A stretch of DNA of 64,000 nt, from the NCBI RefSeq assembly GCF_030254645.1, contig NZ_CP116346.1:2669973-2733972 (forward strand), given 5' to 3'. Within the stretch, counting starts at the first letter, position 1. Every line of letters starts with the position of its first letter. Source of the stretch: Paucibacter sediminis. Its GTDB lineage: Bacteria; Pseudomonadota; Gammaproteobacteria; Burkholderiales; Burkholderiaceae_C. The notes under the pieces were generated by a model. That model made no database searches. It was given only the letters and a program-made list of their open reading frames with translations, and had not been told where the DNA came from. The position numbers and the translations under genes were made by a program. Shown here in pieces: positions 43,857-53,311 of this stretch.

Positions 43857-44168
43857 ATGCGCAGTGAGGTCAAGGTCGTGTTCGATGTCAACGAGCAGGT
43901 CGATCTGGTGGTCGACGCCAGCGAGGTGCTCTCTTACGATGCCGCGCGCCAGTGGCTGGACGAGCAATTCGTCAAGCATGGTTGCGAGCCGATGCGCGGC
44001 TCGGGCAAGGTCTTGATCGCCGACAAGATCCTGGCGGTGGCCAATGCCGTGGGGCCGCAGGCCCTGCGCGATCCGGCCTTTGGCCTGGACTATGCGCGCG
44101 CGGCCAGCGGCGCCCTGAGCAAGGCCCTGCTGAAGGTCGACATCCCCAAGCTCAGCGTTTCCTACTGA
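43857..44168 (+). CDS. Hypothetical 103-residue protein
   Basis: I do not recognise this family. The product is small, soluble and mildly acidic, with VKVVFDVNEQVDLVVDAS at the start, a helix around YDAARQWLDEQFV, and a final ALLKVDIPKLSV strand. AAGGAG lies six bases before the ATG at 43857, so translation is well supported. The gene starts 35 bp after the DAHP synthase and could be part of the same attenuated transcript. The sigma-32-type promoter of htpG follows immediately. No membrane segment, signal peptide or metal motif is seen. Confidence 0.7.
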   Translation: MRSEVKVVFDVNEQVDLVVDASEVLSYDAARQWLDEQFVKHGCEPMRGSGKVLIADKILAVANAVGPQALRDPAFGLDYARAASGALSKALLKVDIPKLSVSY

Positions 44169-44177
44169 AATCCCGCT

Positions 44178-44205
44178 CTTGAAAGCGCCGCGGGCGTCCC
44201 CAATT
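44178..44205 (+). promoter_or_regulatory. Sigma-32 (RpoH) heat-shock promoter of htpG
   Basis: CTTGAAA (44178-44184) and CCCCAATT (44198-44205) are separated by 13 nt, nearly the E. coli RpoH consensus (CTTGAA, 13-17 nt, CCCCATNT). The start point would be near 44212, giving a leader of about 54 nt before the htpG ATG. Confidence 0.85.
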
Positions 44206-44265
44206 GCGGGGCGCTGGCGGCGCTTCGCGCTTTCAAATCCTTAGGCACATCGACAAGCACAAGCT

Positions 44266-46146
44266 ATGGAAAAGCAAACTCATTCCTTCCAGGCCGAGGT
44301 CAAGCAGATCCTGCACCTCGTCACCCATTCGCTCTACTCCAACAAGGAGATCTTCCTGCGCGAGCTGGTCTCCAACGCATCGGACGCCTGCGACAAGCTG
44401 CGTTTCGAGGCACTGGACCACGCCGAGCTGTTCGAGGAGCAGCCGAACCTGGAAGTGCGCGTGTCATTCGACGCCGAGCAGCGCACCGTCACCATCAGCG
44501 ACAACGGTATCGGCATGAGCGCCGAGGAAGCGATTGCCCATCTGGGCACCATCGCCAAGAGCGGCACGCGCGAGTTCATGGCCAAGCTGGAGGGCGACCA
44601 GAAGAAGGATGCCAACCTGATCGGCCAGTTCGGCGTGGGCTTCTATTCCGGCTTCATCGTGGCCGACCGCATCACCGTGGAAACCCGCCGCGCCGGCCTG
44701 AAGGCCGAGGACGGTGTGCGCTGGAGCTCCGAGGGCACCGGCGACTACGAGGTTGAGACCATCAGCAAGCCCGGCCGCGGCACCGATGTGATCCTGCACC
44801 TGCGCGAGGGCGAGGAGGAATTCCTCAAAACCTGGCGCCTCAAGTCCATCATCAGCAAGTACTCCGACCATATCTCCCTGCCCATCCTGATGCGCAAGGA
44901 AAGCTGGGATCCGGAGAAGAGCGAGCAGCAGCTCACCGACGAGTGGGAGAGCGTCAACAAGGCCTCGGCCCTGTGGGCCCGCAGCAAGAGCGAGGTGACG
45001 CCCGAGCAGTACGAGGAGTTCTACAAGCAGATCAGCTACGACACCGAAGCGCCGCTGGCCTACACGCACAACCGCGTGGAGGGCCGCAGCGAGTACACCC
45101 AGCTGCTCTACATCCCGGCCAAGGCGCCCTTCGACCTGTGGAACCGCGACAAGCGCGGCGGCGTCAAGCTCTATGTGAAGCGCGTCTTCATCATGGACGA
45201 TGCCGAGGCGCTGATGCCCGTGTATCTGCGCTTTGTGAAGGGCGTGATCGATTCGGCCGACCTGCCGCTCAATGTCTCGCGCGAGCTGCTGCAGGAGAGC
45301 CGCGACGTGAAGGCGATCCGCGAGGGCTCGACCAAGCGCGTGCTGTCGATGCTGGAGACACTGGCCGACAGCGAGGATGCGGCCGAACGCGCCAAGTACG
45401 CGGCCTTCTGGAAGGACTTCGGCGCCGTGCTCAAGGAAGGCATTGGCGAGGATCACCAGAACCAGGAGCGCCTGGCCAAGCTGTTCCGCTTCGCCTCCAC
45501 CCAGGCCGACGAGGGCGTGAGCTTTGCCGACTATCTGTCGCGCATGAAGGAAGGCCAGGACGTCATCTACTACATCACCGCCGACAGCCTGGCGGCCGCC
45601 AAGAACAGCCCGCAGCTGGAGATCTTCCGCAAGAAGGGCATCGAGGTGCTGCTGCTGGTGGACCGCGTGGACGAGTGGATGCTTTCGCACCTCTACGAGT
45701 TCGAGGGCAAGAGCCTGCAATCGGTGGCCAAGGGCGCAGTGGATCTGGGCAAGCTGCAGGACGAGGCCGAGAAGAAGGCCGCCGAGGAAGCGGCCGAGCA
45801 TTTCAAGCCGGTGCTGGACCGCCTCAAGGAAGCGCTGAAGGAGCGCGCCAAGGATGTGCGCGTGACCACCCGCCTGGTCGACTCACCCGCCTGCATCGTG
45901 GTGGAAGAGGGCGATATGAGCGCCCACCTGGCGCGCATGCTCAAGCAGGCCGGCCAGAACGCGCCGGCGTCCAAGCCGACGCTGGAGGTGAATGCCGAGC
46001 ATGCGCTGGTGAAGAAGCTGGAGGGCAGCGCGCACTTCGATGAGCTGGCCCAGGTGCTGTTCGACCAGGCCCTGCTGGCCGAAGGCGGGCAGCTGGAAGA
46101 TCCGGCCGCCTATGTGCGGCGCGTCAACGCGCTGCTGCTCGGCTGA
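44266..46146 (+). CDS. htpG: Chaperone HtpG (Hsp90)
   Basis: This 626-residue homodimeric ATP-dependent chaperone has the GHKL ATPase domain at 1-230 ([38 protein letters not shown] and [11 protein letters not shown]), the middle domain at about 235-500 (with [20 protein letters not shown]), and the C-terminal dimer domain to 626. Like all bacterial HtpG it lacks the charged linker and the MEEVD tail. Length and all ATPase motifs are normal. Expression should be heat-inducible through the sigma-32-type promoter at 44178. It converges with the srkA-like gene, nine bases apart. Confidence 0.97.
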   Translation: MEKQTHSFQAEVKQILHLVTHSLYSNKEIFLRELVSNASDACDKLRFEALDHAELFEEQPNLEVRVSFDAEQRTVTISDNGIGMSAEEAIAHLGTIAKSGTREFMAKLEGDQKKDANLIGQFGVGFYSGFIVADRITVETRRAGLKAEDGVRWSSEGTGDYEVETISKPGRGTDVILHLREGEEEFLKTWRLKSIISKYSDHISLPILMRKESWDPEKSEQQLTDEWESVNKASALWARSKSEVTPEQYEEFYKQISYDTEAPLAYTHNRVEGRSEYTQLLYIPAKAPFDLWNRDKRGGVKLYVKRVFIMDDAEALMPVYLRFVKGVIDSADLPLNVSRELLQESRDVKAIREGSTKRVLSMLETLADSEDAAERAKYAAFWKDFGAVLKEGIGEDHQNQERLAKLFRFASTQADEGVSFADYLSRMKEGQDVIYYITADSLAAAKNSPQLEIFRKKGIEVLLLVDRVDEWMLSHLYEFEGKSLQSVAKGAVDLGKLQDEAEKKAAEEAAEHFKPVLDRLKEALKERAKDVRVTTRLVDSPACIVVEEGDMSAHLARMLKQAGQNAPASKPTLEVNAEHALVKKLEGSAHFDELAQVLFDQALLAEGGQLEDPAAYVRRVNALLLG

Positions 46147-46155
46147 GTCTGAGCG

Positions 46156-47196
46156 TTAGCGGAAGCCGGCGTCGAACTCGAAGTCATCGTCGTCGCCAGC
46201 TGCGTCCGGCGGCGGCAGTTCGTCCGCCGGCCGCATCGCCTCCAGCTGCTCACGCAGCTTGGCCACCTGGTCGTGCCAGTAGTTGGGCGTGCCGAACCAG
46301 GGGAAGGCGATCGGAAAGGCCGGATCGCCCCAGCGCTTGGCCAGCCAGGCGCTGTGGTGAATCATGCGCAGGGTGCGCAGCGGTTCGATCAGGCTGAGCT
46401 CGCGGCGATCGAACTCGGCCACCGTTTCGTAGCCCTCCAGCACGCAGGCCAGCTGCTGGCGCGCGGCCAGTGCGTCGCCCGAGAGCAGCATCCACAGGTC
46501 CTGCACCGCCGGGCCGGTGACGGCGTCGTCCAGGTCGACAAAGTGCGGGCCGCGGTCCGGCGTCCAGAGGATGTTGCCGGGATGGCAGTCGCCATGCAGG
46601 CGCAACAGGCGCAGGTCCGCAAGCGCGTCGAAGGCCTGCTGGATGCGCTCCAGGCAGGCATCCACCACGGCCTGCCAGGCCGGGGCGATCTCCAGTGGCA
46701 CGGTCTGGTGCTGCAGCAGCCAGTCGCGCGCCAGCACGCCCGGCTCGGCACCCACCCAGCGCAGCCGGTGCGCGAACGGTTGCCGTCGCCCCACGCCATG
46801 CAGTCGCCCCAGCAGCCGGCCGATCCAGGTCAGCACCTCGGGATCTTCGAGTTCGGGTGCGCGCCCGCCCTGGCGCGGTGTGACGGCAAAGCGCTGGCCC
46901 TGGTAATGCGCCAGCGTGGACTGCCCGGCGAGCAGCCAGGGCGCCGCCACCGGCACCTCGGCATCCTCGAGTTCGCGCGCAAAGCCATGTTCCTCGAGGA
47001 TTTGCGCATCGCTCCAGCGGCCCGGCCGGTAGAACTTGGCCACCGCGATGCGGCCATCCTCGAGATGCACTTGCAGCACCCGGTTCTCATAGGAGTTGAG
47101 CTGCAGCATGCGGCCGTCGGCGCGCAGGCCCACCGCCTCGAGGGCGTCGAGCATGAACTCCGGGGTCAGGGTGGCGAAGCTGGTGTCGGGTGTCAT
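46156..47196 (-). CDS. srkA: Stress response kinase A-like protein (SrkA/YihE)
   Basis: This 346-residue protein is an aminoglycoside-phosphotransferase-fold kinase of the SrkA (RdoA, YihE) family, a Ser/Thr kinase that counters stress-induced death in E. coli. The catalytic Brenner motif RLHGDCHPGNILW and the metal-binding FVDLDDAVTGPAVQDLWM are intact, as is NSYENRVLQVHLEDG near the N-terminus. The tail after about residue 325 is strongly acidic (GDDDDFEFD). I chose the ATG at 47196; a TTG at 47208 would add four residues. It belongs on its own minus-strand unit. Confidence 0.9.
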   Translation of the reverse strand: MTPDTSFATLTPEFMLDALEAVGLRADGRMLQLNSYENRVLQVHLEDGRIAVAKFYRPGRWSDAQILEEHGFARELEDAEVPVAAPWLLAGQSTLAHYQGQRFAVTPRQGGRAPELEDPEVLTWIGRLLGRLHGVGRRQPFAHRLRWVGAEPGVLARDWLLQHQTVPLEIAPAWQAVVDACLERIQQAFDALADLRLLRLHGDCHPGNILWTPDRGPHFVDLDDAVTGPAVQDLWMLLSGDALAARQQLACVLEGYETVAEFDRRELSLIEPLRTLRMIHHSAWLAKRWGDPAFPIAFPWFGTPNYWHDQVAKLREQLEAMRPADELPPPDAAGDDDDFEFDAGFR

Positions 47197-47262
47197 CGTG
47201 GCATGCAAAAACGGCGCCGACCTGGGGTCTGGCGCCGCTTGGAGGTTCGGTCTGGCGGATGC

Positions 47263-48111
47263 CTAGCGTCGGCCGTAGCGGGGCGAGTCTATGACAACAC
47301 CGACGATGTCGTTGGGCGCTTCGTCGGGATATTGCGAATCGCCGGCCATCGTGTCGGGCAGGGCGGAGCGCTGTGAGCGGACCTCCTGCAGTGCGGCGAG
47401 TTCGCGGCGGCTGCGCTGCAGGCCGTCCTGGCCGGTGAGCGAGTCGTAGCGGCTGTCGGGTGCGAAGAAGGAGTCGTTGAAGACCGCCGAGTCCTGCCAC
47501 AGGCCGTTGCGGCTGGAGCGCCGCGGTGTGCTGCTGCTGATGCCGGTGCTGCGGCCAGCGCTACGGCCACCATGCGGCGATTGCGAGGGCGTGGCCGGCG
47601 CAGGCTGCGGGCCGCGCGAGCTGTTGTTGCTGAAGGGCACCAGCAGCTGCAGTTCGGCGGCGCTGGGCAGGTTGTCGATCGGGCAACGCAGATAGCGCAC
47701 CCGGCAGGCGGCCAGCACCGACTGCTTGATCTGCAGGCTGCGGCCCGAGCCATTGCGTTCGTTGTCCAGATCCACGGCGGCGAGCACGCGGCCGTTCGGA
47801 CTGCAGATCGCAAAACTGACATGGGTGGCGCCCAGCAGGTCGTACCAGTAGCGCACTTCCTTGGCCTCGGTGGGCTGGCAAAAGCGCACAAGGGGCAGCT
47901 TGGACAGCACTACATGGTGCGGCAGGGCTTCCTTGAGCAGACGAAACACGCGGCGTTCATCGGCACTGAAGACCGGCCGGGCCGTGAGGGACCATTCCGT
48001 GGGCAGCGGTTTTGCAGATGCCTTCGGGCGGCGCAGCACCCAGAGCAATGCCATCGTCAGCATGCCCAGGCCTGAAACCAGCGCGATGATCCACGGAACG
48101 GTGGGTTGCAT
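47263..48111 (-). CDS. DUF2726 membrane-anchored protein
   Basis: This 282-residue protein has one N-terminal TM helix (about 7-27) and then a DUF2726 domain (about 48-160: PVFSADERRVFRLLKEALPH, HVVLSKLPLVRFCQ, AVDLDNERN). DUF2726 is a nuclease-like fold often linked to topoisomerase zinc fingers in other proteins; its role is not established. The C-terminal 120 residues are low-complexity, rich in Ser, Arg and Gln, and probably disordered in the cytoplasm. It is divergent in no obvious operon; the srkA-like gene follows 66 bp downstream. Confidence 0.82.
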   Translation of the reverse strand: MQPTVPWIIALVSGLGMLTMALLWVLRRPKASAKPLPTEWSLTARPVFSADERRVFRLLKEALPHHVVLSKLPLVRFCQPTEAKEVRYWYDLLGATHVSFAICSPNGRVLAAVDLDNERNGSGRSLQIKQSVLAACRVRYLRCPIDNLPSAAELQLLVPFSNNSSRGPQPAPATPSQSPHGGRSAGRSTGISSSTPRRSSRNGLWQDSAVFNDSFFAPDSRYDSLTGQDGLQRSRRELAALQEVRSQRSALPDTMAGDSQYPDEAPNDIVGVVIDSPRYGRR

Positions 48112-48273
48112 GTCCCTCGTGATCTCGTTGGGTAGATCAGGCGCTTGCAGTCAAGAGCCTGTTTACTGAATGTAACGGATCCGCGTGACACAGGGTTCCG
48201 GGCCTACCCCCGTAAGGAGGGGGAGGTTGAACCCGGATTTGTGCTTGTGTGGGCGCATTGCGCCCGCTTGCGG

Positions 48274-49008
48274 CTACTGCTTGGCGGCCTTGCCGGCGCT
48301 GTCGTAGTTGGACTTGACCTCGGCGACGCCGTCGATCAGATCCCCCAGCACGCGCGCATGGCGCTTGAACTGGAAGTCCAGCTCGGCCAGATGGCGCTCG
48401 ATCGCCTCGCCCACATGGGACGAGACCGAGTCGGGCGGCAGGCGCAGCCAGGCTTCCGACTCGCTGCCGTCGCGCTCCACCGTGGCGCCGGCATTGCGGG
48501 CGATCTTGAGCATGGGCGCGTTCTCGCTCAGCGCGTGGATGAACATGGTCTCGATGCCGCGGTTGCGGGCATGCAGGGCGGCATGCTCGAACAGGCGGGC
48601 GCCGAAACCGCGACCGCGCGCGCTCGGCAGCACCGACACGCCGAACTCGGCCATCGCCGGCTTGCCCGCGCGCTGGGGTGCCGGCTCATAGGCCAGGTGG
48701 GCCATGGCCACCAGCTGAAGCCGGCGGTTGAAGATGCCGAAGACCTCGTCGCGCTCGAAATCCAGCGAGTTGGCATAGCGCGAGATCTGCTCGTCGGAGG
48801 CCGGATAGCCGAAGCGCAGGTAGCGATCGCGCTCGGTCAGGGCCAGCAGATGGTCATTGATGCGACGGCGATGCCGGCGCGCCAGCGAGCGTATCGGTAC
48901 CCAGGAGGCAAAGCGCTGCAGGGCAGCAACCGGCCCCCATGCGGCGGGCGCGGCCTCGGGCTCGCTGACGGCGGGATCGGCAAGTGCTGAGGGTTCGCGC
49001 GAACTCAT
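48274..49008 (-). CDS. GNAT-family N-acetyltransferase
   Basis: This 244-residue protein contains one GNAT domain (about 60-190) with the acetyl-CoA loop SVLPSARGRGFGARLFEHAA and a preceding AEFGVSV strand. Both termini carry extra sequence: an Ala/Pro-rich N-terminal 30 residues and a charged helical C-terminal tail. The substrate is unknown. It is divergent from rplM across about 280 bp and ends near a GC-rich stem at 48251-48264 that lacks a U-tract. Confidence 0.87.
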   Translation of the reverse strand: MSSREPSALADPAVSEPEAAPAAWGPVAALQRFASWVPIRSLARRHRRRINDHLLALTERDRYLRFGYPASDEQISRYANSLDFERDEVFGIFNRRLQLVAMAHLAYEPAPQRAGKPAMAEFGVSVLPSARGRGFGARLFEHAALHARNRGIETMFIHALSENAPMLKIARNAGATVERDGSESEAWLRLPPDSVSSHVGEAIERHLAELDFQFKRHARVLGDLIDGVAEVKSNYDSAGKAAKQ

Positions 49009-49090
49009 GGAGTTGCTCCGGGGCTACGTAAAAACCCGCATAGTACCGGAGGCCGCGCGGCCGGCCTCGAGCGTGAACTCTAGGGCGGGC

Positions 49091-49119
49091 TTGGCCTTGC
49101 CCTGATTCGCTGGTACACT
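49091..49119 (+). promoter_or_regulatory. Sigma-70 promoter of rplM-rpsI
   Basis: TTGGCC (49091-49096) and TACACT (49114-49119) are 17 nt apart. Transcription from about 49126 would give a leader of roughly 160 nt with small stems, including GCCGGC/GCCGGC at 49250-49272 just ahead of the ribosome-binding region. L13 autoregulation through this leader is possible. Confidence 0.6.
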
Positions 49120-49288
49120 CGCGGGCTTTCCCGTATTTGGCTGCGGGGAAGAAGTCTTTGCCGCTGGGGTGAGAGGCTGCATGTGCGGGTTGTACTGCAC
49201 AAACAAGCAGCACCGAATCAGGCGCAGAGACTGAATCAGCCAATAGACCGCCGGCTTCAGTTTGTGGCCGGCAAATCGAAAGAAACTC

Positions 49289-49717
49289 ATGAAGACCTTC
49301 AGCGCCAAGCCGGCCGAGGTGACGCACGAGTGGTTTGTGATTGACGCCACCGACAAGGTGCTCGGACGTGTTGCCAGCGAAGTGGCACTCCGTTTGCGCG
49401 GCAAGCACAAGGCCATTTACACGCCTCACGTGGATACCGGTGATTTCATCGTCATCATCAACGCAGACAAGCTGCGCGTGACCGGCAACAAGGCCACCGA
49501 CAAGGTGTACTACCGTCACAGTGGCTTCCCTGGTGGCATCTACGCCACCAAGTTCAAGGACATGCAAGCCAAGCATCCGGGCCGTGCCCTGGAGAAGGCT
49601 GTCAAGGGCATGCTGCCCAAGGGTCCGTTGGGCTATGCCATGGTGAAGAAGCTGAAGGTGTATGCAGGTGGTTCCCACCCGCACGCCGCCCAGCAGCCCA
49701 AGGCTCTGGAAATCTAA
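49289..49717 (+). CDS. rplM: 50S ribosomal protein L13
   Basis: This 142-residue protein is an early-assembling component of the 50S subunit. [20 protein letters not shown], the L13 signature [20 protein letters not shown] and the final [13 protein letters not shown] are characteristic. I chose the ATG at 49289 since the GTG at 49262 would add nine residues unlike the family. It forms the usual rplM-rpsI operon, with only nine bases to the rpsI ATG. Codon use is less GC-biased than that of neighbours, as expected for a highly expressed gene. Confidence 0.98.
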   Translation: MKTFSAKPAEVTHEWFVIDATDKVLGRVASEVALRLRGKHKAIYTPHVDTGDFIVIINADKLRVTGNKATDKVYYRHSGFPGGIYATKFKDMQAKHPGRALEKAVKGMLPKGPLGYAMVKKLKVYAGGSHPHAAQQPKALEI

Positions 49718-49726
49718 GGAGCGGTG

Positions 49727-50119
49727 ATGATCGGAAACTGGAACTATGGTACCGGCCGCCGCAAGTCGTCGGTCGCACGTGTCTTCATCAAGAAGGGCAC
49801 GGGCCAAATCATCATCAATGGCAAGGCCATCGTTGATTATTTCGGCCGTCAAACGTCCATCATGATCGCCAAGCAGCCCCTGCTGCTGACGAACAATGGC
49901 GAAGCCTTCGACATCAAGGTGAACGTCCACGGTGGTGGCGAGTCGGGTCAAGCCGGTGCTGTGCGCCACGGCATCACCCGCGCGCTGATCGACTACGACG
50001 CAGCCCTGAAGCCCGAACTGAGCCGCGCCGGCTTCGTCACGCGTGATGCGCGTGAAGTCGAGCGTAAGAAGGTCGGTCTGCACGGTGCACGTCGCCGGAA
50101 GCAGTTCAGCAAGCGCTGA
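49727..50119 (+). CDS. rpsI: 30S ribosomal protein S9
   Basis: This 130-residue protein contacts P-site tRNA in the 30S head through its C-terminal tail, ending here in the invariant RRKQFSKR. The family block [15 protein letters not shown] is at the N-terminus and [19 protein letters not shown] follows. AAGGAG precedes the start; the ATG at 49727 follows a GTG at 49724, either of which the ribosome could use. A clear terminator follows at 50157. Confidence 0.98.
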   Translation: MIGNWNYGTGRRKSSVARVFIKKGTGQIIINGKAIVDYFGRQTSIMIAKQPLLLTNNGEAFDIKVNVHGGGESGQAGAVRHGITRALIDYDAALKPELSRAGFVTRDAREVERKKVGLHGARRRKQFSKR

Positions 50120-50156
50120 TCGATCCCTCTGCCTGGCCCCTGGTGGCCAAGCACGC

Positions 50157-50189
50157 AACAAGGCCGCGCAAGCGGCCTTGTTTCATTTC
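50157..50189 (+). terminator. Intrinsic terminator of rplM-rpsI
   Basis: AACAAGGCCGC (50157-50167) pairs exactly with GCGGCCTTGTT (50172-50182) around GCAA, followed by TCATTT. It lies 38 bp after the rpsI stop. Confidence 0.85.
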
Positions 50190-50308
50190 CGCCGGCCGCA
50201 GCGCCATCAATACCCGTTGGCGCCCAAGGGCCTGCCGCCCGTCACGGAATACTTGAGTGCCGGGCTGGGCGATAATCCGGCCAACTTCTTTTCCGCAGGA
50301 ACCACAGC

Positions 50309-50683
50309 ATGAGCGCAGTTCTCGAATCCACGACGGCCGGCCCCAGCGATATCCCGGCGCCGCTGATCTTCACCGACAGCGCGGCCGAGAAGGTGCGTGA
50401 TCTGGTGGCCGAGGAAGGCAATCCCGAGCTGAAGCTGCGCGTGTTCGTGCAGGGCGGCGGGTGCTCGGGCTTCCAGTACGGCTTCACCTTTGACGAGGCC
50501 GTGAACGAGGACGATACCGCGATGAACAAGAACGGCGTGACGCTCTTGATCGACGCCATGAGCCTGCAGTACCTGATGGGTGCCGAGATCGACTACAAGG
50601 AAGACCTGCAGGGCGCACAGTTCGTGATCAAGAACCCGAACGCGACCACCACCTGCGGTTGCGGCTCGAGTTTCTCGGCCTGA
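50309..50683 (+). CDS. erpA: Iron-sulfur cluster insertion protein ErpA
   Basis: This 124-residue A-type carrier delivers 4Fe-4S clusters to apoproteins. The three ligand cysteines are present: Cys52 in [11 protein letters not shown] and Cys116/Cys118 in [11 protein letters not shown]. The N-terminal 18 residues are an extension typical of betaproteobacterial ErpA. GATAAT (50271-50276) may be its -10 element, but no -35 is visible. The gene lies between the ribosomal operon and convergent anmK. An 11-bp tandem repeat, CTCGGCCTGAG, covers the stop codon (50674-50695). Confidence 0.96.
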   Translation: MSAVLESTTAGPSDIPAPLIFTDSAAEKVRDLVAEEGNPELKLRVFVQGGGCSGFQYGFTFDEAVNEDDTAMNKNGVTLLIDAMSLQYLMGAEIDYKEDLQGAQFVIKNPNATTTCGCGSSFSA

Positions 50684-50712
50684 GCTCGGCCTGAGCTCGG
50701 CCCTCCGTCTGC

Positions 50713-50740
50713 AAGCCGCCTGCGGGCGGCTTTTGCGTTT
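50713..50740 (+). terminator. Intrinsic terminator of erpA
   Basis: AAGCCGCC (50713-50720) pairs with GGCGGCTT (50725-50732) around TGCG, and the T-rich tail TTTTGCGTTT runs to 50740. The stop codon of convergent anmK begins at 50743, so the stem also sits at the end of that gene. Confidence 0.82.
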
Positions 50741-51853
50741 CTAGGCCGGGTAGAGCGCGCCCAGCACGCGCGCGCCGCGCGCCCCGGTGACGCTGGCGAG
50801 ATTGCCCGGCAGGCGCTGCATGAAGCGATGCGCCAGCCAGGCGAAGGCGGCAGCCTCCACCTGCATCGCCGGCAGGCCGCGCGCATCGGTGGCCAGCACC
50901 GCCCGGCCGGGCAGCAGGGCCTGCAGGCCGGCCATCAGGCGTGTGTTGAGCGCGCCGCCGCCACAGACCAGCAACTCGGCCGGCGCACCGCCGCCGTACT
51001 GCAGCAGGCTGCTCGCACAGCATTGCGCGGTCAGCTCCAGCAGGGTGGCTTGCACGTCGACGGCGGCCGCATCGGGCGCATGCTGCGCCAGCAGCACGTC
51101 CAGCCAGCGCGCGTTGAACAGATCGCGCCCGGTGCTGCGCGGCGGCGCCTGGTGGAAATAGGGTTCGGCCAGCATGGCGGCCAGCAAGGCGGGCAAGACC
51201 TGGCCCTGGGCGGCCCAGGCACCCGCGGCGTCATAGGCCAGGCCCCGATGGCGGTCGATCCACAGATCCATCAGGCAGTTGCCCGGCCCGCAATCGAAGC
51301 CGCCGACGCGGCCATCGCCATGCAGCAGGCTGATATTGCTGATGCCGCCGATGTTCAGCACCGCCACGTCCGCATCGCGGCGGCCGAACAAGGCCTGGTG
51401 GAAGGCCGGCACCAGCGGGGCGCCTTGCCCGCCGGCGGCCAGGTCGCGGCTGCGGAAATCGCACACCACGCCGATGCCGCTCAGCTCGGCCAGCAGGGCG
51501 CCGTTGAGCAATTGGCTGGTATAGCCGCAGCCATCGAACTCGCCGGGCCGGTGGCGCACCGTCTGCCCATGGGCACCCAGGGCGCTGATGTCGGCGGCGC
51601 GCTGGCCACTCTGGCCCAGCAGTTCCCCAACCAGGGCAGCGTAGCTGCGCGCCACGCCGTTGGCCGCCAGCGCGGCGCGATGCAGCTCATCGCCAACGGG
51701 GCTGTTGAGCGCCAGCAGTTCGCTGCGCAAGGTGTCGGGAAAGGGCTGGTGGCGATGCGCCAGCGTCTGCATGCTGCCATCGGCGGCAAAGCGGCTGAGT
51801 ACCGCGTCCACCCCGTCCAGCGAGGTGCCGGACATCAGTCCGATATAGAGCAC
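50741..51853 (-). CDS. anmK: Anhydro-N-acetylmuramic acid kinase
   Basis: This 370-residue kinase phosphorylates and opens 1,6-anhydro-MurNAc during peptidoglycan recycling. MLYIGLMSGTSLDGVDAVLS is the diagnostic N-terminus, GAHGQTVRHRPGE and VLNIGGISNISLL follow, and the ASKHA-type DCGPGNCLMDLWI loop is present. An M23 peptidase gene lies 14 bp upstream on the same strand, so the pair joins cell-wall cleavage and recycling. All catalytic elements look intact. Confidence 0.96.
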   Translation of the reverse strand: MLYIGLMSGTSLDGVDAVLSRFAADGSMQTLAHRHQPFPDTLRSELLALNSPVGDELHRAALAANGVARSYAALVGELLGQSGQRAADISALGAHGQTVRHRPGEFDGCGYTSQLLNGALLAELSGIGVVCDFRSRDLAAGGQGAPLVPAFHQALFGRRDADVAVLNIGGISNISLLHGDGRVGGFDCGPGNCLMDLWIDRHRGLAYDAAGAWAAQGQVLPALLAAMLAEPYFHQAPPRSTGRDLFNARWLDVLLAQHAPDAAAVDVQATLLELTAQCCASSLLQYGGGAPAELLVCGGGALNTRLMAGLQALLPGRAVLATDARGLPAMQVEAAAFAWLAHRFMQRLPGNLASVTGARGARVLGALYPA

Positions 51854-51867
51854 GGCGCGATGCTTGT

Positions 51868-53259
51868 TCAGTCGGCGCCGCTGACGCCTTCGCCCATCGA
51901 TTCGGCCACCGCCAGCTGCGTCTTCACGCCCGCCACGGTCTGCATGAAGATGGCGCGTGCGGTGGCCGGCAGGGTGATGGCCTCGGAGGCGCGTGCAATC
52001 GCGCGCGGGTCCTGGTGCTGGCCACGCACGCGGAATTCAAAATGCAGATGCGGGCCGGTGGCCCAGCCGGTGGCGCCCACGGCACCGATCTTCTGGCCCT
52101 GCTCGACGCGCTGGCCCTTCTTCACATCGATGCGGCTCAGGTGCGCGTAGACCGTGGTCCGGTCGCCGCTGTGGCGCAGATGGATGACGTTGCCGAAGCC
52201 GTTCTGCCAGCCGGCAAAGTCCACCGTGCCGTCGCCGACGCTGCGCACCGCGGTGCCGCTGGGGGCGCCGTAATCGGTGCCCAGATGCTGGCGCCAGGTC
52301 TGCAGAATCGGGTGGAAGCGCATCGAGAACCCGGAGGTCACGCGCGAGAACTCCATCGGGCTGGCCAGGAAGGCGCGGCGCTTGCTCTGGCCGTCGAAGC
52401 CGTAATAGCTGGCCTTGCCGCTGGCCGGGTCCTTGAACCACAGGGCCGAGTAGGTCTTGCCGTTGTTGACGAACTCGCCGGCCACCACGCGGCCGGCCGC
52501 GCTGTCCCAGTTGATCGGCTCGCCATCGGCGGTGAGGGTCTCGTAGACGATGGAGAAACGATCGCCCTTGCGCAGTTCGCGGTGGAAATCGATGTCGCCC
52601 GAGAACATGTCGGCCATCTGCGAGGCCACGCCATCGGGGATGTTGGCTTCGTCGGTGGCGGCAAACAGCGAGCTGCGGATGGTGCCGCTGCCCAGCCGGG
52701 TCTGGGTTTCCAGCGCCGCGCTCTCCAGCTTGGCGGCAAAGCCGCCATCGGCCGCGCGGCCAATGCTCAGGCGGCTGAAATGGGTGGATTGCTGCTCGGC
52801 CTTCTCGGCCGGGAAGCGCGCCACCAGGCTTTCCACCACGCCGGCGGCGTTGGCGGTCAGCTGCACCATCTTGCCGGCGCGGCCCTGCAGCAGGCGCTTG
52901 GCGGTGGCGTCGCTGCGCAGGAACTGCGCAAACGCCGGGTCATAGGCGCCCAGGCGCTTGAGCAGGCTGTCGGCGGTGTCGCTGGCGCGGGTGAATTCGT
53001 TGCGGGTCAGGCCGATCTGGTGCGCGGCCAGCGCGGCCAGCTGCTCCTCAAGATCGGGCACCTGCACGGCCTGGCTGATCTGGTGCTGGGGCAGGTCCCG
53101 CGCATCGGGCGCCAGCGGAGCAATACCGAAGGCGGTGATGGCAAAGCCGCTCAGCAGCGTCACCACCGTGCCGGTGAGCGCACGCGGATGCCGAGCGGCA
53201 AAGGCTTCGGCTCGCGCCAGAGCCTGTTTCGTCTCGAATATCCAGTCGGTCACGCTCAA
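51868..53259 (-). CDS. M23-family peptidoglycan endopeptidase, membrane-anchored
   Basis: This 463-residue protein has one N-terminal TM helix (about 28-48), a Csd3/MepM-like N-terminal region with two linker domains, and a LytM domain at about 335-425. The zinc ligands are intact: QHLGTDYGAPSG supplies His and Asp, and HLHFEFR supplies the HxH pair. MepM-like DD-endopeptidases cut peptide cross-links for cell-wall growth. The start is uncertain: TTG at 53259 or GTG at 53253, neither with a strong ribosome-binding site. It lies 14 bp upstream of anmK and is divergent from tyrS. Confidence 0.92.
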   Translation of the reverse strand: MSVTDWIFETKQALARAEAFAARHPRALTGTVVTLLSGFAITAFGIAPLAPDARDLPQHQISQAVQVPDLEEQLAALAAHQIGLTRNEFTRASDTADSLLKRLGAYDPAFAQFLRSDATAKRLLQGRAGKMVQLTANAAGVVESLVARFPAEKAEQQSTHFSRLSIGRAADGGFAAKLESAALETQTRLGSGTIRSSLFAATDEANIPDGVASQMADMFSGDIDFHRELRKGDRFSIVYETLTADGEPINWDSAAGRVVAGEFVNNGKTYSALWFKDPASGKASYYGFDGQSKRRAFLASPMEFSRVTSGFSMRFHPILQTWRQHLGTDYGAPSGTAVRSVGDGTVDFAGWQNGFGNVIHLRHSGDRTTVYAHLSRIDVKKGQRVEQGQKIGAVGATGWATGPHLHFEFRVRGQHQDPRAIARASEAITLPATARAIFMQTVAGVKTQLAVAESMGEGVSGAD

Positions 53260-53311
53260 AAACCCAAGGTCTTGTTGTTGTACGGGCCCCTACAAACCGG
53301 CCCTCCAGATC

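Noticed and set aside
48245-48270. GGGCGC/GCGCCC stem after the GNAT gene as a terminator
   Set aside because: Short stem without a T-rich tail; it cannot be told from chance.
50674-50701. Tandem CTCGGCCTGAG repeat at the erpA stop
   Set aside because: Two and a half copies of 11 bp duplicate only the stop-codon neighbourhood; it looks like replication slippage with no evident function.
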